A stretch of 64,000 bases of DNA from Chitinivorax sp. B (GTDB taxonomy: Bacteria > Pseudomonadota > Gammaproteobacteria > Burkholderiales > SCOH01), in the NCBI RefSeq assembly GCF_005503445.1, contig NZ_SCOH01000012.1:62001-126000 (forward strand), given 5' to 3'. Shown in pieces: positions 37,580 to 45,554 of this stretch; the stretch's first letter is position 1, and each line of letters starts with the position of its first letter. A model generated the notes under the pieces. That model had not been told where the DNA came from. It made no database searches and saw nothing but the letters and a program-made list of their open reading frames with translations. The position numbers and the translations under genes were made by a program.

Positions 37580-38161
37580 ATGTATCAGAACGAGATTCTC
37601 AAACAATTGAACGAAGCGGCCGAGTTGCTGAACCGCTTCTTGTCCGATCCAGCACAAGTACAAGCTATCAACGATGCGGCACAGTTGCTTGTCGAACGCT
37701 TCAAGGCAAGCAACAAGGTCATCTCCTGCGGCAATGGTGGTTCTCATTGCGATGCCATGCATTTTGCCGAGGAACTGTCCGGCCGCTACCGTGATGACCG
37801 TCCTGCCCTGGCTGCATTGGCCATCTCCGACCCGGCTCATTTGACTTGCGTAGGGAATGATTACGGCTTTGATCATGTGTTTTCCCGTTATGTGGAAGCC
37901 GTTGGTCAAGAAGGAGATGTATTGTTGGCCATCTCTACCAGCGGTAACTCCCGCAATGTGATGTTGGCCATTGAAGCCGCTCGCAAACGTGACATGAAGG
38001 TCATTGTGCTGTCCGGTAAGGACGGCGGGAAAATGAAGGGATTGGCTGATGTGGAAATCATCGTGCCACATTTTGGCTATGCCGACCGGATTCAGGAAAT
38101 TCACATCAAGGTGATTCACCTGCTCATTGGTTTGGTAGAACAAGGCATGGGTTACCATTGA
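37580..38161 (+). CDS. gmhA: Phosphoheptose isomerase GmhA
   Basis: Makes D-glycero-D-manno-heptose 7-phosphate from sedoheptulose 7-phosphate, first step of LPS inner core heptose. The ATG at 37580 gives 193 residues, as in E. coli (192). Diagnostic segments: [49 protein letters not shown] and [19 protein letters not shown]. These go beyond the generic SIS fold and distinguish GmhA from DiaA, which is otherwise similar. Single gene with its own terminator. Confidence 0.95.
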   Translation: MYQNEILKQLNEAAELLNRFLSDPAQVQAINDAAQLLVERFKASNKVISCGNGGSHCDAMHFAEELSGRYRDDRPALAALAISDPAHLTCVGNDYGFDHVFSRYVEAVGQEGDVLLAISTSGNSRNVMLAIEAARKRDMKVIVLSGKDGGKMKGLADVEIIVPHFGYADRIQEIHIKVIHLLIGLVEQGMGYH

Positions 38162-38178
38162 CCTGTATCCTGCCTCAT

Positions 38179-38212
38179 AAAAAACGGCTGCCATCCAAGC
38201 AGCCGTTTTTTT
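38179..38212 (+). terminator. Rho-independent terminator of gmhA
   Basis: AAAACGGCTGC pairs with GCAGCCGTTTT around CATCCAA and is followed by eight Ts. Also A-rich on its 5' side, so it may serve the converging outer membrane gene. Confidence 0.9.
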
Positions 38213-38239
38213 TGGCAAAGTTGCCATTAAGCATTCACA

Positions 38240-38860
38240 TCAGAATGCAAAATAGCCGATCAAGCCAACATGTGAACCATCCTGTTTGCCCAAGTTTTGT
38301 GTTTCTTGCGGGCGGCCCAGACGATTGAAATGCTTGGCTTCGTATTGTTCATGGACATAGCGTAGACCAGCCCAGGCGCGGTCGACACCATAACCGACCT
38401 CCATCACCATCCCTGTGGTGTCTTTGTAGTCGACATCCAGATGACGGCCATCCAATTCCATTTTTAGTTTCGGGTCCAATACACGGCGAACGCCGGCACC
38501 AATTCGCCAGTTGCGATCCAGATGGTAATAACCGATCAATTCCAGTGGTTTGCGATCAAATGTCGCCTCACCATTTTTGGCATTGGCCCGATCCACATGA
38601 TAGTTGATGGTCCCTATCAACGAATAAGGCGCCCCGTGGGGACGAAACATGAATCCGCCACCCAGCTGGAACAAACCACCGCCTTTGAGATCAGCCCGCG
38701 AACCATTGGTATATTCCATGTAGCCCATCGTGTCGCCACCATAGGTAATACCGGTGCTGACCAGGCCAAAAAAGGAACGCCCTGCTTTAGCTTCATCTGC
38801 CATTGCGGGAGCCGAAACCAATGCCGCGCTGATCGACATGGTCATCATCAATTTTTTCAT
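38240..38860 (-). CDS. Small outer membrane beta-barrel-like protein
   Basis: 206 residues from the ATG at 38860 (MKKLMMTMSISAALVSAPAMA/DEA), with a clear signal peptide. The mature part alternates short amphipathic strands ending in aromatic/glycine turns (GLFQLGGGFMFRP, YSLIGTINYHVD, WRIGAGVRRVLD, VMEVGYGVDRAWAGLRYV) and terminates in an aromatic GLIGYFAF, the C-terminal Phe signature of barrel proteins recognised by BAM. Eight strands are plausible. No family name can be given. Confidence 0.75.
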   Translation of the reverse strand: MKKLMMTMSISAALVSAPAMADEAKAGRSFFGLVSTGITYGGDTMGYMEYTNGSRADLKGGGLFQLGGGFMFRPHGAPYSLIGTINYHVDRANAKNGEATFDRKPLELIGYYHLDRNWRIGAGVRRVLDPKLKMELDGRHLDVDYKDTTGMVMEVGYGVDRAWAGLRYVHEQYEAKHFNRLGRPQETQNLGKQDGSHVGLIGYFAF

Positions 38861-39082
38861 TTTCCAATCCCTGTTACTTGTACAACCTGACGGCAAACCA
38901 ATTGACCTTCAGGGGGCGGGCATTCTAATTCAACCCACTGGGACTGGAAATAACCAGAATCAAATATTAAATAAAGACTGAACGGCCAATCTTGCCTGAA
39001 AGCGCAAGAAATATAGGATTGCAGGGATTTTTAAAAGAATGGAAGAACGAATTTATTATCCGATCAACAATAACGTTTGGAC

Positions 39083-39104
39083 GCGCCGGGCAAATGCCCG
39101 GCGC
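39083..39104. repeat. GC-rich hairpin downstream of pyruvate kinase
   Basis: GCGCCGGGCA and TGCCCGGCGC form a perfect inverted repeat with almost no spacer, 76 bases past the pyk stop on its strand. No T-run follows on either strand, so termination would not be of the simple intrinsic type. The rest of the 38861-39179 spacer contains no gene that I trust. Confidence 0.5.
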
Positions 39105-39179
39105 CCCTCACGTCGGCCGATCACACCATCCCACGCCCCGGCCTGGCGCCCCCACAAGGAGATGGCATGAAACCTGAGA

Positions 39180-40607
39180 TCAGCGACGTTCGCCGATCTT
39201 GATGATCTTCATGGTATTGGTGTGGCCCACCTGTCCAACAATATCGCCGACTGTCATCACCACCAGGTCACCCGGCTGTACCAGCCCCTGACGCAACAAC
39301 TCCAGCTCCGCTTCCTGAATCAGCTCATCACTGTGTTTGGCGTGATAGGGCATGTGGGTCGGAAACACATCGCGGAACAGGGACATACGGCGATAAGCCG
39401 TGGCTTCCGGTGTCAACGCATAGATCGGTGCACCACAATTCAGACGCGACATCCATAGCGCTGTCGAACCTGTCTGTGTCAAAGCCGCGATGGCCTTGAC
39501 CTTCAAATGACTGGCGGTAAAGAGCGTTGCCATCGCGATCGATTGATCAACCCGTGTGAATTCGCGCTGCAGGAAATCTCGGTCCAGCACATAATCGGAC
39601 GACTTTTCAGCCTCCAGGCACACACGCGCCATCGCTTCGACTGTCTCTACGGGGTATTTGCCAGCCGCCGTCTCGGCTGACAGCATCACCGCATCCGTCC
39701 CATCCAGCACTGCATTGGCAACGTCAGATACCTCGGCACGTGTCGGCACCGGACTGGTGATCATTGACTCCATCATCTGCGTGGCAGTAATGGTCAGCTT
39801 GTTCTTGTCACGCGCCAAACGGATCATGCGTTTTTGCAAGGCAGGAACAGCCGCATCTCCCACTTCCACTGCCAGATCACCACGTGCCACCATGATGCCA
39901 TCAGATGCTTCAATCACCTCTTCCAGATTGACGATTGCCTCGGCACGCTCGACCTTGGCCAGCAACAATCCTTTGCCCCCAGCAGCCTTCAGCAAGGTCC
40001 GCGCCATATACATATCAGCCCCGCTCTTGGGGAAGGAGACCGCGACATAATCGGCTTCCAGCTGCGCTGCGACCTTGATGTCATCCATATCCTTGGCTGT
40101 CAGTGCCGGGGCGGAAAGACCGCCACCCTGGCGGTTGATCCCCTTGTTATTGGAGAGCACACCACCGATTTTCACAAGCGTATGGATTTCCGGGCCAGAG
40201 ACGGACAGCACTTCCAGCACCAGACGGCCATCATCCAACAGCAGCAGGTTCCCAGGCCCAACATCATTTGGCAGTTCCTTGTAATCAAGCCCTGCCCGCT
40301 CCTGATTGCCCATCTCACAGGTGGCATCCAGAATGAAGCGGTCACCATTGTTCAGTGTAATCTTGCTCTTTTCGAACTTACCGACCCGAATCTTGGGTCC
40401 CTGCAAATCCACCATGATGCCAACCGGCACCCCCAGTTTGGCGGCCACATCGCGCACTACAGCAGCGCGACTGATATGATCTTGTGCAGCACCATGAGAA
40501 AAATTCAGGCGGACTACATTCACGCCTGCTGCGATCAGCCGCTCCAGCGTTACCGGATCATTTGATGCCGGACCCAGTGTGGCGACGATTTTGGTGCTAC
40601 GCTGCAT
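39180..40607 (-). CDS. pyk: Pyruvate kinase
   Basis: Final step of glycolysis, PEP + ADP to pyruvate + ATP. 475 residues, full length: N-terminal TKIVATLGPAS, NFSHGAAQDH (substrate and K+ site), LAKVERAEAIVNLEEVI, catalytic MVARGDLAVEVG, TQMMESMITSPVPTRAEVSDVANAVLDGTDAVMLSAETAAGKYP spread over residues 275-318, and a C-terminal allosteric domain ending KIIKIGERR. Closest in pattern to PykA-type (type II) enzymes, but I would not assign the isoform. Glycolysis neighbours (fbaA, pgk) are not in view. Confidence 0.95.
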   Translation of the reverse strand: MQRSTKIVATLGPASNDPVTLERLIAAGVNVVRLNFSHGAAQDHISRAAVVRDVAAKLGVPVGIMVDLQGPKIRVGKFEKSKITLNNGDRFILDATCEMGNQERAGLDYKELPNDVGPGNLLLLDDGRLVLEVLSVSGPEIHTLVKIGGVLSNNKGINRQGGGLSAPALTAKDMDDIKVAAQLEADYVAVSFPKSGADMYMARTLLKAAGGKGLLLAKVERAEAIVNLEEVIEASDGIMVARGDLAVEVGDAAVPALQKRMIRLARDKNKLTITATQMMESMITSPVPTRAEVSDVANAVLDGTDAVMLSAETAAGKYPVETVEAMARVCLEAEKSSDYVLDRDFLQREFTRVDQSIAMATLFTASHLKVKAIAALTQTGSTALWMSRLNCGAPIYALTPEATAYRRMSLFRDVFPTHMPYHAKHSDELIQEAELELLRQGLVQPGDLVVMTVGDIVGQVGHTNTMKIIKIGERR

Positions 40608-40737
40608 GAATTCGACTCCTTTTGCCTTTGGTGAAGTAGTTTTATTTCTGATTACTTCGGCTTGACGGCCATTATATTTGTAAGTTTGCTACATCATATC
40701 AGTAAAAACCCCATGCTGGGTATGGTTTGATGCAAAC

Positions 40738-41460
40738 TCAGTAGTCATCGTAACGCTTTTCAATCATGGCATAGGTACCATCCTCCCGAATCTGCGCCAG
40801 ACCTTGGTTGAATGCATCTCGTAGGGCCTTGGTCTTGAAACCTACCTTATACCCTGTTGGCGGGAAAATATTGTGAAAGACGACCGGCTGAGCGGTATCG
40901 ACCTGACTTGCCACATCATGCTTGAAGTAATTGAAGATACGCTTGTCACCCACCATGACATCCACCCGACCAAGGTATAGCAATAGATTGCGCGTGCGCT
41001 GCTGGGCTTGTTCGGTATAGCTGGGGCACTTGGCGATCGCATCTCGAAAGCGCGGCCCAAGAATTGATGCTGCGCGTTGAAATGCCGTCACCGAATAACG
41101 GCCAAGGTCTTCAACACGATTGATGACCAACTTGTTACTGGCCAGACTGACTGCGTAATTGTGATAAATCAGATACACATCGGAATAAAATGCGTTGACG
41201 CCACTTTGTTCAGAAGTCGTCGCAATGGCATCAATCTGCCCCGCACCCAGTTGTACATGCAAGCGATTTTGCGGCACAAACAGCGGGCGTGCTTCGATGC
41301 CTGCCGCCTTGAATGCGGCCAACACGATTTCCACCTCCAAGCCTGAACGGGTACTTTCAAATACATAAGGAGGCTTGTTAACGCCAAAACCAACCCACGG
41401 CGACACTGCCCAGGCTTGCCCCCATGCCGCAAGCAAACAGCACAACACCACACGTAACAT
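40738..41460 (-). CDS. Periplasmic solute-binding protein (SBP_bac_3 type)
   Basis: 240 residues with a signal peptide (MLRVVLCCLLAAWGQAWA/VS). The mature part follows the amino-acid binding protein family 3 pattern: NKPPYVFESTRSGLEVEIVLAAF near the N-terminus, and a short second lobe ending in IREDGTYAMIEKRYDDY. Family members bind polar amino acids or act as extracellular sensor domains. No permease genes adjoin, so the partner transporter, if any, is elsewhere. Confidence 0.82.
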   Translation of the reverse strand: MLRVVLCCLLAAWGQAWAVSPWVGFGVNKPPYVFESTRSGLEVEIVLAAFKAAGIEARPLFVPQNRLHVQLGAGQIDAIATTSEQSGVNAFYSDVYLIYHNYAVSLASNKLVINRVEDLGRYSVTAFQRAASILGPRFRDAIAKCPSYTEQAQQRTRNLLLYLGRVDVMVGDKRIFNYFKHDVASQVDTAQPVVFHNIFPPTGYKVGFKTKALRDAFNQGLAQIREDGTYAMIEKRYDDY

Positions 41461-41551
41461 GCCACTCCCAGTTGATTGAGCGATCTCGTTCAGTGTAGCA
41501 AAACGAGATTCGGATCATGACACCCATACAAATAGGCGCAGGGGCAACCGT

Positions 41552-42502
41552 TCAGTTCTTGGGTAAATCGAACATAGTAACCCCTGCATTACCTTGGGGA
41601 CGCTCGCCCACTGACGTATCAGTCACCACAGAGGCTGACTTGGCATGTGTGACATAGGCCTTGCCATTTCTGACAACCACAGCACTTGGTCGACCAACAC
41701 TTTCAGCCAGTGTCTGCACCCTGCCGGTTTCGCCAACCCAATCGATACGAGCCAACCCGCCATCCGCCTCAACCACCAGTAAACGACGCTTGCTCCACAA
41801 CCTCAACCCATCTGCCTGCACCAGCGGTCGATTCAACTTGACCTCCAACGGCATGCCAGCGGAACCGTCCCACCGAACCGGCACCCTGAAGAGCCGCCCA
41901 GGTGCGGATACCAACACCATGATCGCTCCCATGCCGTCCACCGTAATCCCATTGGTACCTCGTCCATCGGTAATTGTGGCCACGCCGGCCCCATCGACAC
42001 GGAAACGATCATCTTTCAACCACACGCCAACCCGGTCCTCCCCTTTACGCAAGCGCAACAACATAGACTGGGCTGAATCGGTCAAATAGACCGTACCATC
42101 ACGACCAATGGTAAGATCATTGCAAACAGAGCCTGTCGGTAGGTCATAACTGGCCTTGACGCGGCCATCTGGCAGGTCAATCGCCTTAAGTGCAGAACCA
42201 GTCGGCTTTACCAGATCGCCGGTAATCGTACATGCCCAAAGCAGTTGCGCACGTTCATCTACCCCCAAACCCAGGGTTGCACTGGCCCCCAATGAAGACG
42301 CGGTCATGAACACATCCCCCTTGGCACTACCAGGCATAACCCGATAGATGGCGCCCAGGCTGGCACTACTGACATACATGCCACCATCCTTGCCAGCAGC
42401 CAATCCGGCAGGGCGGCTCCCTTCAGGTAACGTGATTTCGTTGGCGGACCACGAGTATGCGGCTGACAAAAGCCCATAGAGCGAAATAATCAGTTTTCTC
42501 AT
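41552..42502 (-). CDS. Secreted beta-propeller protein (SMP-30/NHL-like)
   Basis: 316 residues with a signal peptide (cleaved near SWSA/NE). Repeats of the type G-x-D-G-x-M/V-Y-V/L-x-D/S-x-x (AAGKDGGMYVSSASLGAIYRV, TIGRDGTVYLTDSAQSMLLRL, ITVDGMGAIMVLVSAPGRLFRV) indicate a six-bladed propeller like SMP-30/gluconolactonase or NHL proteins. Catalytic metal ligands of gluconolactonase are not obvious. Role unknown; alone on its strand. Confidence 0.75.
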   Translation of the reverse strand: MRKLIISLYGLLSAAYSWSANEITLPEGSRPAGLAAGKDGGMYVSSASLGAIYRVMPGSAKGDVFMTASSLGASATLGLGVDERAQLLWACTITGDLVKPTGSALKAIDLPDGRVKASYDLPTGSVCNDLTIGRDGTVYLTDSAQSMLLRLRKGEDRVGVWLKDDRFRVDGAGVATITDGRGTNGITVDGMGAIMVLVSAPGRLFRVPVRWDGSAGMPLEVKLNRPLVQADGLRLWSKRRLLVVEADGGLARIDWVGETGRVQTLAESVGRPSAVVVRNGKAYVTHAKSASVVTDTSVGERPQGNAGVTMFDLPKN

Positions 42503-42623
42503 TTTATCTCCCTGCTATCTCCCAGACTTGAGGCAATGACACGTCTCGATCAATGAGCGTGCCTACTGAATCATACTTGGTCATTCAATCTTCACAGCAA
42601 CGTACTTCGCCCCCCAGGCCAAA

Positions 42624-42896
42624 TTGCCATGCCATATAGACCATTTCTCATCGAAATTCGGGGCTGTGTTTAGTCCCGGTATATTGGCTGCACTGGGGCA
42701 TGCAACCCCTCCATTGAATGTGCACCTGCATGCAGGATTGAACGTCAGGTTAATTCAAGCGGAAATTGTGGAAATATTGATGCAGACAGCTATCTATGCC
42801 GGGCTCCCGGCGCGGTTGAACACGCTGCTTGCTGCAAAGGAAGTATTTGCAGACCATGTAGCGAGGCAAGCAAGACACACCAACCACGATTGCTGA
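42624..42896 (+). pseudogene. Carboxymuconolactone decarboxylase (CMD) family, 5'-truncated
   Basis: The frame ILAALGHATPPLNVHLHAGL ... IVEILMQTAIYAGLPARLNTLLAAKEVFADHVA is the C-terminal half of a CMD/AhpD-like protein. The segment before it has no match to the expected N-terminal half (D-x-x-T-R-S type), so the gene appears to have lost its 5' part. It runs directly into the broken isochorismatase-family gene, overlapping it by a few bases. The ATG at 42624 may be fortuitous. Confidence 0.65.
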
Positions 42897-43501
42897 ACCA
42901 CCTTGTCGGTACCGCGCTGATTCTCATTGAATATCAACGTGAATGGTTGGCGCCGAACGGCAAGTTACGACATTTGATGCAGAAGGAGGTTCAGTTTTTG
43001 GGGATATTGCCAACAGCGAGAAACTGCTCGGCTTGGCCCGCCAACACCATATCCATGTGATTCACATTGGGCTCCACTTTCAAGCCGGACACCCCGACCC
43101 GAACAGAGTAAGGGAAGCCTTGGATTACGTAATGCCATACCTAAAGTAGGTACGTTTGTCGGTGGCAGTGCGGATTTCATGCCACCCGTACACCAAAGGA
43201 CGGAGAGTTTGTGACTAACAGCCGTACTGGTGCCAGCGCATTTGCGAGCTCCAAGCTTGATGCCTTTCTACACCATCATGGCATTCAAACCTTGCTCAGC
43301 GCCGGCTTCGCACTTCACGCCTGTGTTGAATCAACGCTGCTTGCTACACATGATCTGGGTTACCAAAGCACCCCGGTTTCGGATGCTTTGGCTGCGTTCA
43401 CTCCAGCACAAAAAGATCATGTCATGCAGCATATTGTCGATCACTTTGGCACTCATTGTTTGCTGCCAAACCCGCAACCTTGGCTCAATGAAACCATTTA
43501 A
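42890..43501 (+). pseudogene. Isochorismatase-family cysteine hydrolase, broken by about three frameshifts
   Basis: Joining frames recovers a complete protein: GTALILIEYQREWLAPNGKL and RHLMQKEVQF (frame from 42890), then IANSEKLLGLARQHHIHVIH and GLHFQAGHP (shift near 43000), then LGLRNAIPKVGTFVGGSAD (shift near 43100), then KDGEFVTNSRTGASAFASSK and GFALHACVESTLLATHDLGY to the TAA at 43499-43501 (shift near 43190). The Asp (here Glu-Tyr-Gln), Lys and catalytic Cys (ACVES) positions of the family can be followed. Its stop overlaps the stop of the convergent gene at 43498. Confidence 0.85.
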
Positions 43502-44586
43502 GTATTGGGCAAGGTATCGTGCGCTTTCAAAAACAATGGCAGCGCATCCCGCATATCAGCCTGAACGTCAGGTAACACGCGAATGTCGTCCACCCGGCAT
43601 TCGCGGAACAATGCCGCTGCATTGTCGTGAATTAGTTCAACCGAATCCAGTGGGTGCAAAGGCCAGACATAACCTTCCCAACGTTCTGAATTTTCCTTGG
43701 CCGAAACAGTGATACGCACTTCGTTGCGCTCATGCGAGGCAATGACCGCCACAGGTGTTTCGCCAGCCTGACGCAATTTTCGGATCATCCCGCTGGCAAA
43801 CAGTTGCAAACCAGCCTCCAGACGGGCAAAACGGCCACTGTGCGCAGCCTGCAGCAAAGGCTGCGGGCCACGTGGAATAGCCAGTAAAGACAGGCCATCC
43901 TGCTTGAGCTGCTCGCTGATCTGCTGTGACAGCACCATCCCCCACTGCGTGGCATCCGCACTCATTCGTACGGGGCTAGGTTGCCCTGCTTGGTGCATGA
44001 TGGCACCAACAATGAAACGTAGATGTACGGCCTCACTGGCAGCAACAAATGGCGTTTCCTGCCATGCCACCGGTAGCCCGCGAGCCGCATCCTGTAAATT
44101 GGCTATCCAGCGCCATTGCTGGTTGGCTCGCCACGCTTGCAAGGTAGTCAGGTCAACCAATTTGGGCGAGAGACTCAGCTCGCCAGTTTCGGCCAGAACA
44201 CCATGCTGTTGCAATATCCCGACCAGCGGCGCCATGTCCTTCAATGTGGGTATAACCTGTGCCTGTCCCTTGCTGGCCGCAGCCACCAATAGCAATGGAA
44301 TGGCGAACAATACAACACGTTGGCCCGATTCCGGCGGCTGCTCCAAGACTTCCCGTAGTTCACCCCACAGGTATTTGTAAGCTTCCTGGCTAGGTGCATT
44401 TTGCAAACCGGCTTCAAGTAGGCTGTCATCATCGCTGTTCAGCGTATCACGCAGCAAAGCCTGCAATACCTGATTCGCATCACCGCGCTCGGCTCCATCA
44501 CTGGCGGTCAGCACCCGCATTACCTGGCGGATGAAAGGATTCTTCGGGTCAACACGAGGGAACTGTCGGGGATCGGGCAAGTACAT
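43498..44586 (-). CDS. Conserved-looking hypothetical cytoplasmic protein
   Basis: 362 residues with no signal peptide; one hydrophobic stretch (VVLFAIPLLLVAAAS, about 92-106) is short for a membrane helix. The rest is soluble, Gln/Ala/Leu rich, and looks like genuine protein with normal codon use. No domain recognised. ATG at 44586 lies close to a perfect CATATACG/CGTATATG inverted repeat (44627-44652) that may be an operator. Stop overlaps the convergent pseudogene by four bases. Confidence 0.7.
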   Translation of the reverse strand: MYLPDPRQFPRVDPKNPFIRQVMRVLTASDGAERGDANQVLQALLRDTLNSDDDSLLEAGLQNAPSQEAYKYLWGELREVLEQPPESGQRVVLFAIPLLLVAAASKGQAQVIPTLKDMAPLVGILQQHGVLAETGELSLSPKLVDLTTLQAWRANQQWRWIANLQDAARGLPVAWQETPFVAASEAVHLRFIVGAIMHQAGQPSPVRMSADATQWGMVLSQQISEQLKQDGLSLLAIPRGPQPLLQAAHSGRFARLEAGLQLFASGMIRKLRQAGETPVAVIASHERNEVRITVSAKENSERWEGYVWPLHPLDSVELIHDNAAALFRECRVDDIRVLPDVQADMRDALPLFLKAHDTLPNT

Positions 44587-44626
44587 GAAACATCCTGATT
44601 AGCGGAGATCGACTTCGGCATTCGCA

Positions 44627-44652
44627 CATATACGTCAAATTATCCGTATATG
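44627..44652. promoter_or_regulatory. Operator-like inverted repeat upstream of the 43498-44586 gene
   Basis: CATATACG (44627-44634) and CGTATATG (44645-44652) are perfect 8-bp complements with a 10-base gap, 40 bases upstream of the ATG at 44586. Shape and spacing fit a dimeric repressor site; the regulator is unknown. Confidence 0.35.
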
Positions 44653-44798
44653 ATTGATTTCCTGGTAAAAACACGCATGGCATTCGAACATTCAACTGTC
44701 TACATTCCAAGCGTCGGGAATTATACCTGTGTACGGTTGAGTTATCTGCTTGTTTTAACGGCATGTCCCCCACATGTTGTGCGAGGCAACAAGATATG

Positions 44799-44827
44799 TT
44801 GACAAGTTAATTAAAATATTAGATAAT
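44799..44827 (+). promoter_or_regulatory. Near-consensus sigma-70 promoter of the candidate sRNA
   Basis: TTGACA (44799-44804, 6/6) and GATAAT (44822-44827, 5/6) separated by exactly 17 bases of AT-rich DNA. Expected start at about 44834. It is the best promoter I can see in the window and no open reading frame follows before the terminator. Confidence 0.85.
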
Positions 44828-44833
44828 TCTAAT

Positions 44834-44924
44834 TATCAAGCGCACAGCTTTAGTTCTTGATAGTTTCTCCTCTATTTCTCCTTTGTAGATTGCAGCGCGA
44901 AGTTTATTCTTCGCGCTTTTTTTT
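44834..44924 (+). ncRNA. Candidate small regulatory RNA (about 90 nt)
   Basis: The segment between the promoter at 44799 and a strong terminator has sRNA anatomy: a 5' hairpin (TATCAAG at 44834-44840 paired with CTTGATA at 44856-44862), a single-stranded middle with two identical TTTCTCCT motifs (44864-44871 and 44875-44882), and an intrinsic terminator with a T-run. The motifs are complementary to AGGAGAAA-type Shine-Dalgarno sequences, so base-pairing repression of several mRNAs is likely, probably with Hfq. The design resembles C/U-rich trans-acting sRNAs of Neisseria by general form; homology cannot be judged here. Confidence 0.7.
44894..44924 (+). terminator. Rho-independent terminator of the candidate sRNA
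   Basis: AGCGCGAAG (44894-44902) pairs perfectly with CTTCGCGCT (44909-44917) around TTTATT, followed by seven further Ts. The next gene (WbuC) starts 129 bases later. Confidence 0.92.
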
Positions 44925-45052
44925 GCCTGCGATTCCCAGCACTTTTACCCTTACCAATCCGTTGGGTCCTTGCAGAGTGCGATAGCCGCATACTGGGCAA
45001 TCCCCACGCACTGGTTTAAGCTCGTGCTTTTGTACTTGGATGATTCATCTTC

Positions 45053-45535
45053 ATGAGCAATGCTGTTTTCATCGACCAACTGGCCATGAACCAACTGGCC
45101 GCACAAGCCGCCACCACGCCTCGGTTACGCCTGAATCGCAACTTTCATCAGCACAATGAGGATGCCTGTCATCGACTGATGATTGCGATCGAACCTGGTT
45201 CCTATATTCCACCACACTGCCATATCAGCCCAACCAAAGAAGAATCGATCATCATTCTTCGGGGCAAGATTGGGGTGTTGATATTTGATCAGGATGGTAA
45301 TGTCACCCAACAAGTTGTCATGCAAGCCGGTGGTGACAATGTCGCGGTCAACCTGCCACCTGGCACCTTTCACACACTGGTTGGGCTGGAGTCAGGGTCC
45401 ATCTTCTTTGAAGCCAAGGCCGGGCCCTATGCCCAGCCAACGACTGCCGAACGACCAGCCTGGGCGCCTTTGGAAAACACCAATGAGGCACCCGCTTACC
45501 TAGCCAGTCTTCAGGCGAGATTCACGGGCCTCTGA
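45053..45535 (+). CDS. WbuC-family cupin metalloprotein
   Basis: 160 residues with the cupin metal motif PPHCHISPTKEESIIILRG (His-x-His...Glu, about 54-72) and the second half NLPPGTFHTLVGLESGSIFFEAKAGPY. These blocks match the WbuC family, small cupins often found near O-antigen or LPS genes. An in vivo reaction is not established. Here it stands alone, between the sRNA candidate and a DMT gene converging on it. The gap to the next stop is 19 bases. Confidence 0.85.
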   Translation: MSNAVFIDQLAMNQLAAQAATTPRLRLNRNFHQHNEDACHRLMIAIEPGSYIPPHCHISPTKEESIIILRGKIGVLIFDQDGNVTQQVVMQAGGDNVAVNLPPGTFHTLVGLESGSIFFEAKAGPYAQPTTAERPAWAPLENTNEAPAYLASLQARFTGL

Positions 45536-45554
45536 ATCCCGTTTCTGCCATCAC

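Noticed and set aside
42965-43180. Minus-strand open frame in the isochorismatase-family region
   Set aside because: It is antisense to recognisable relic coding sequence and has no features of its own.
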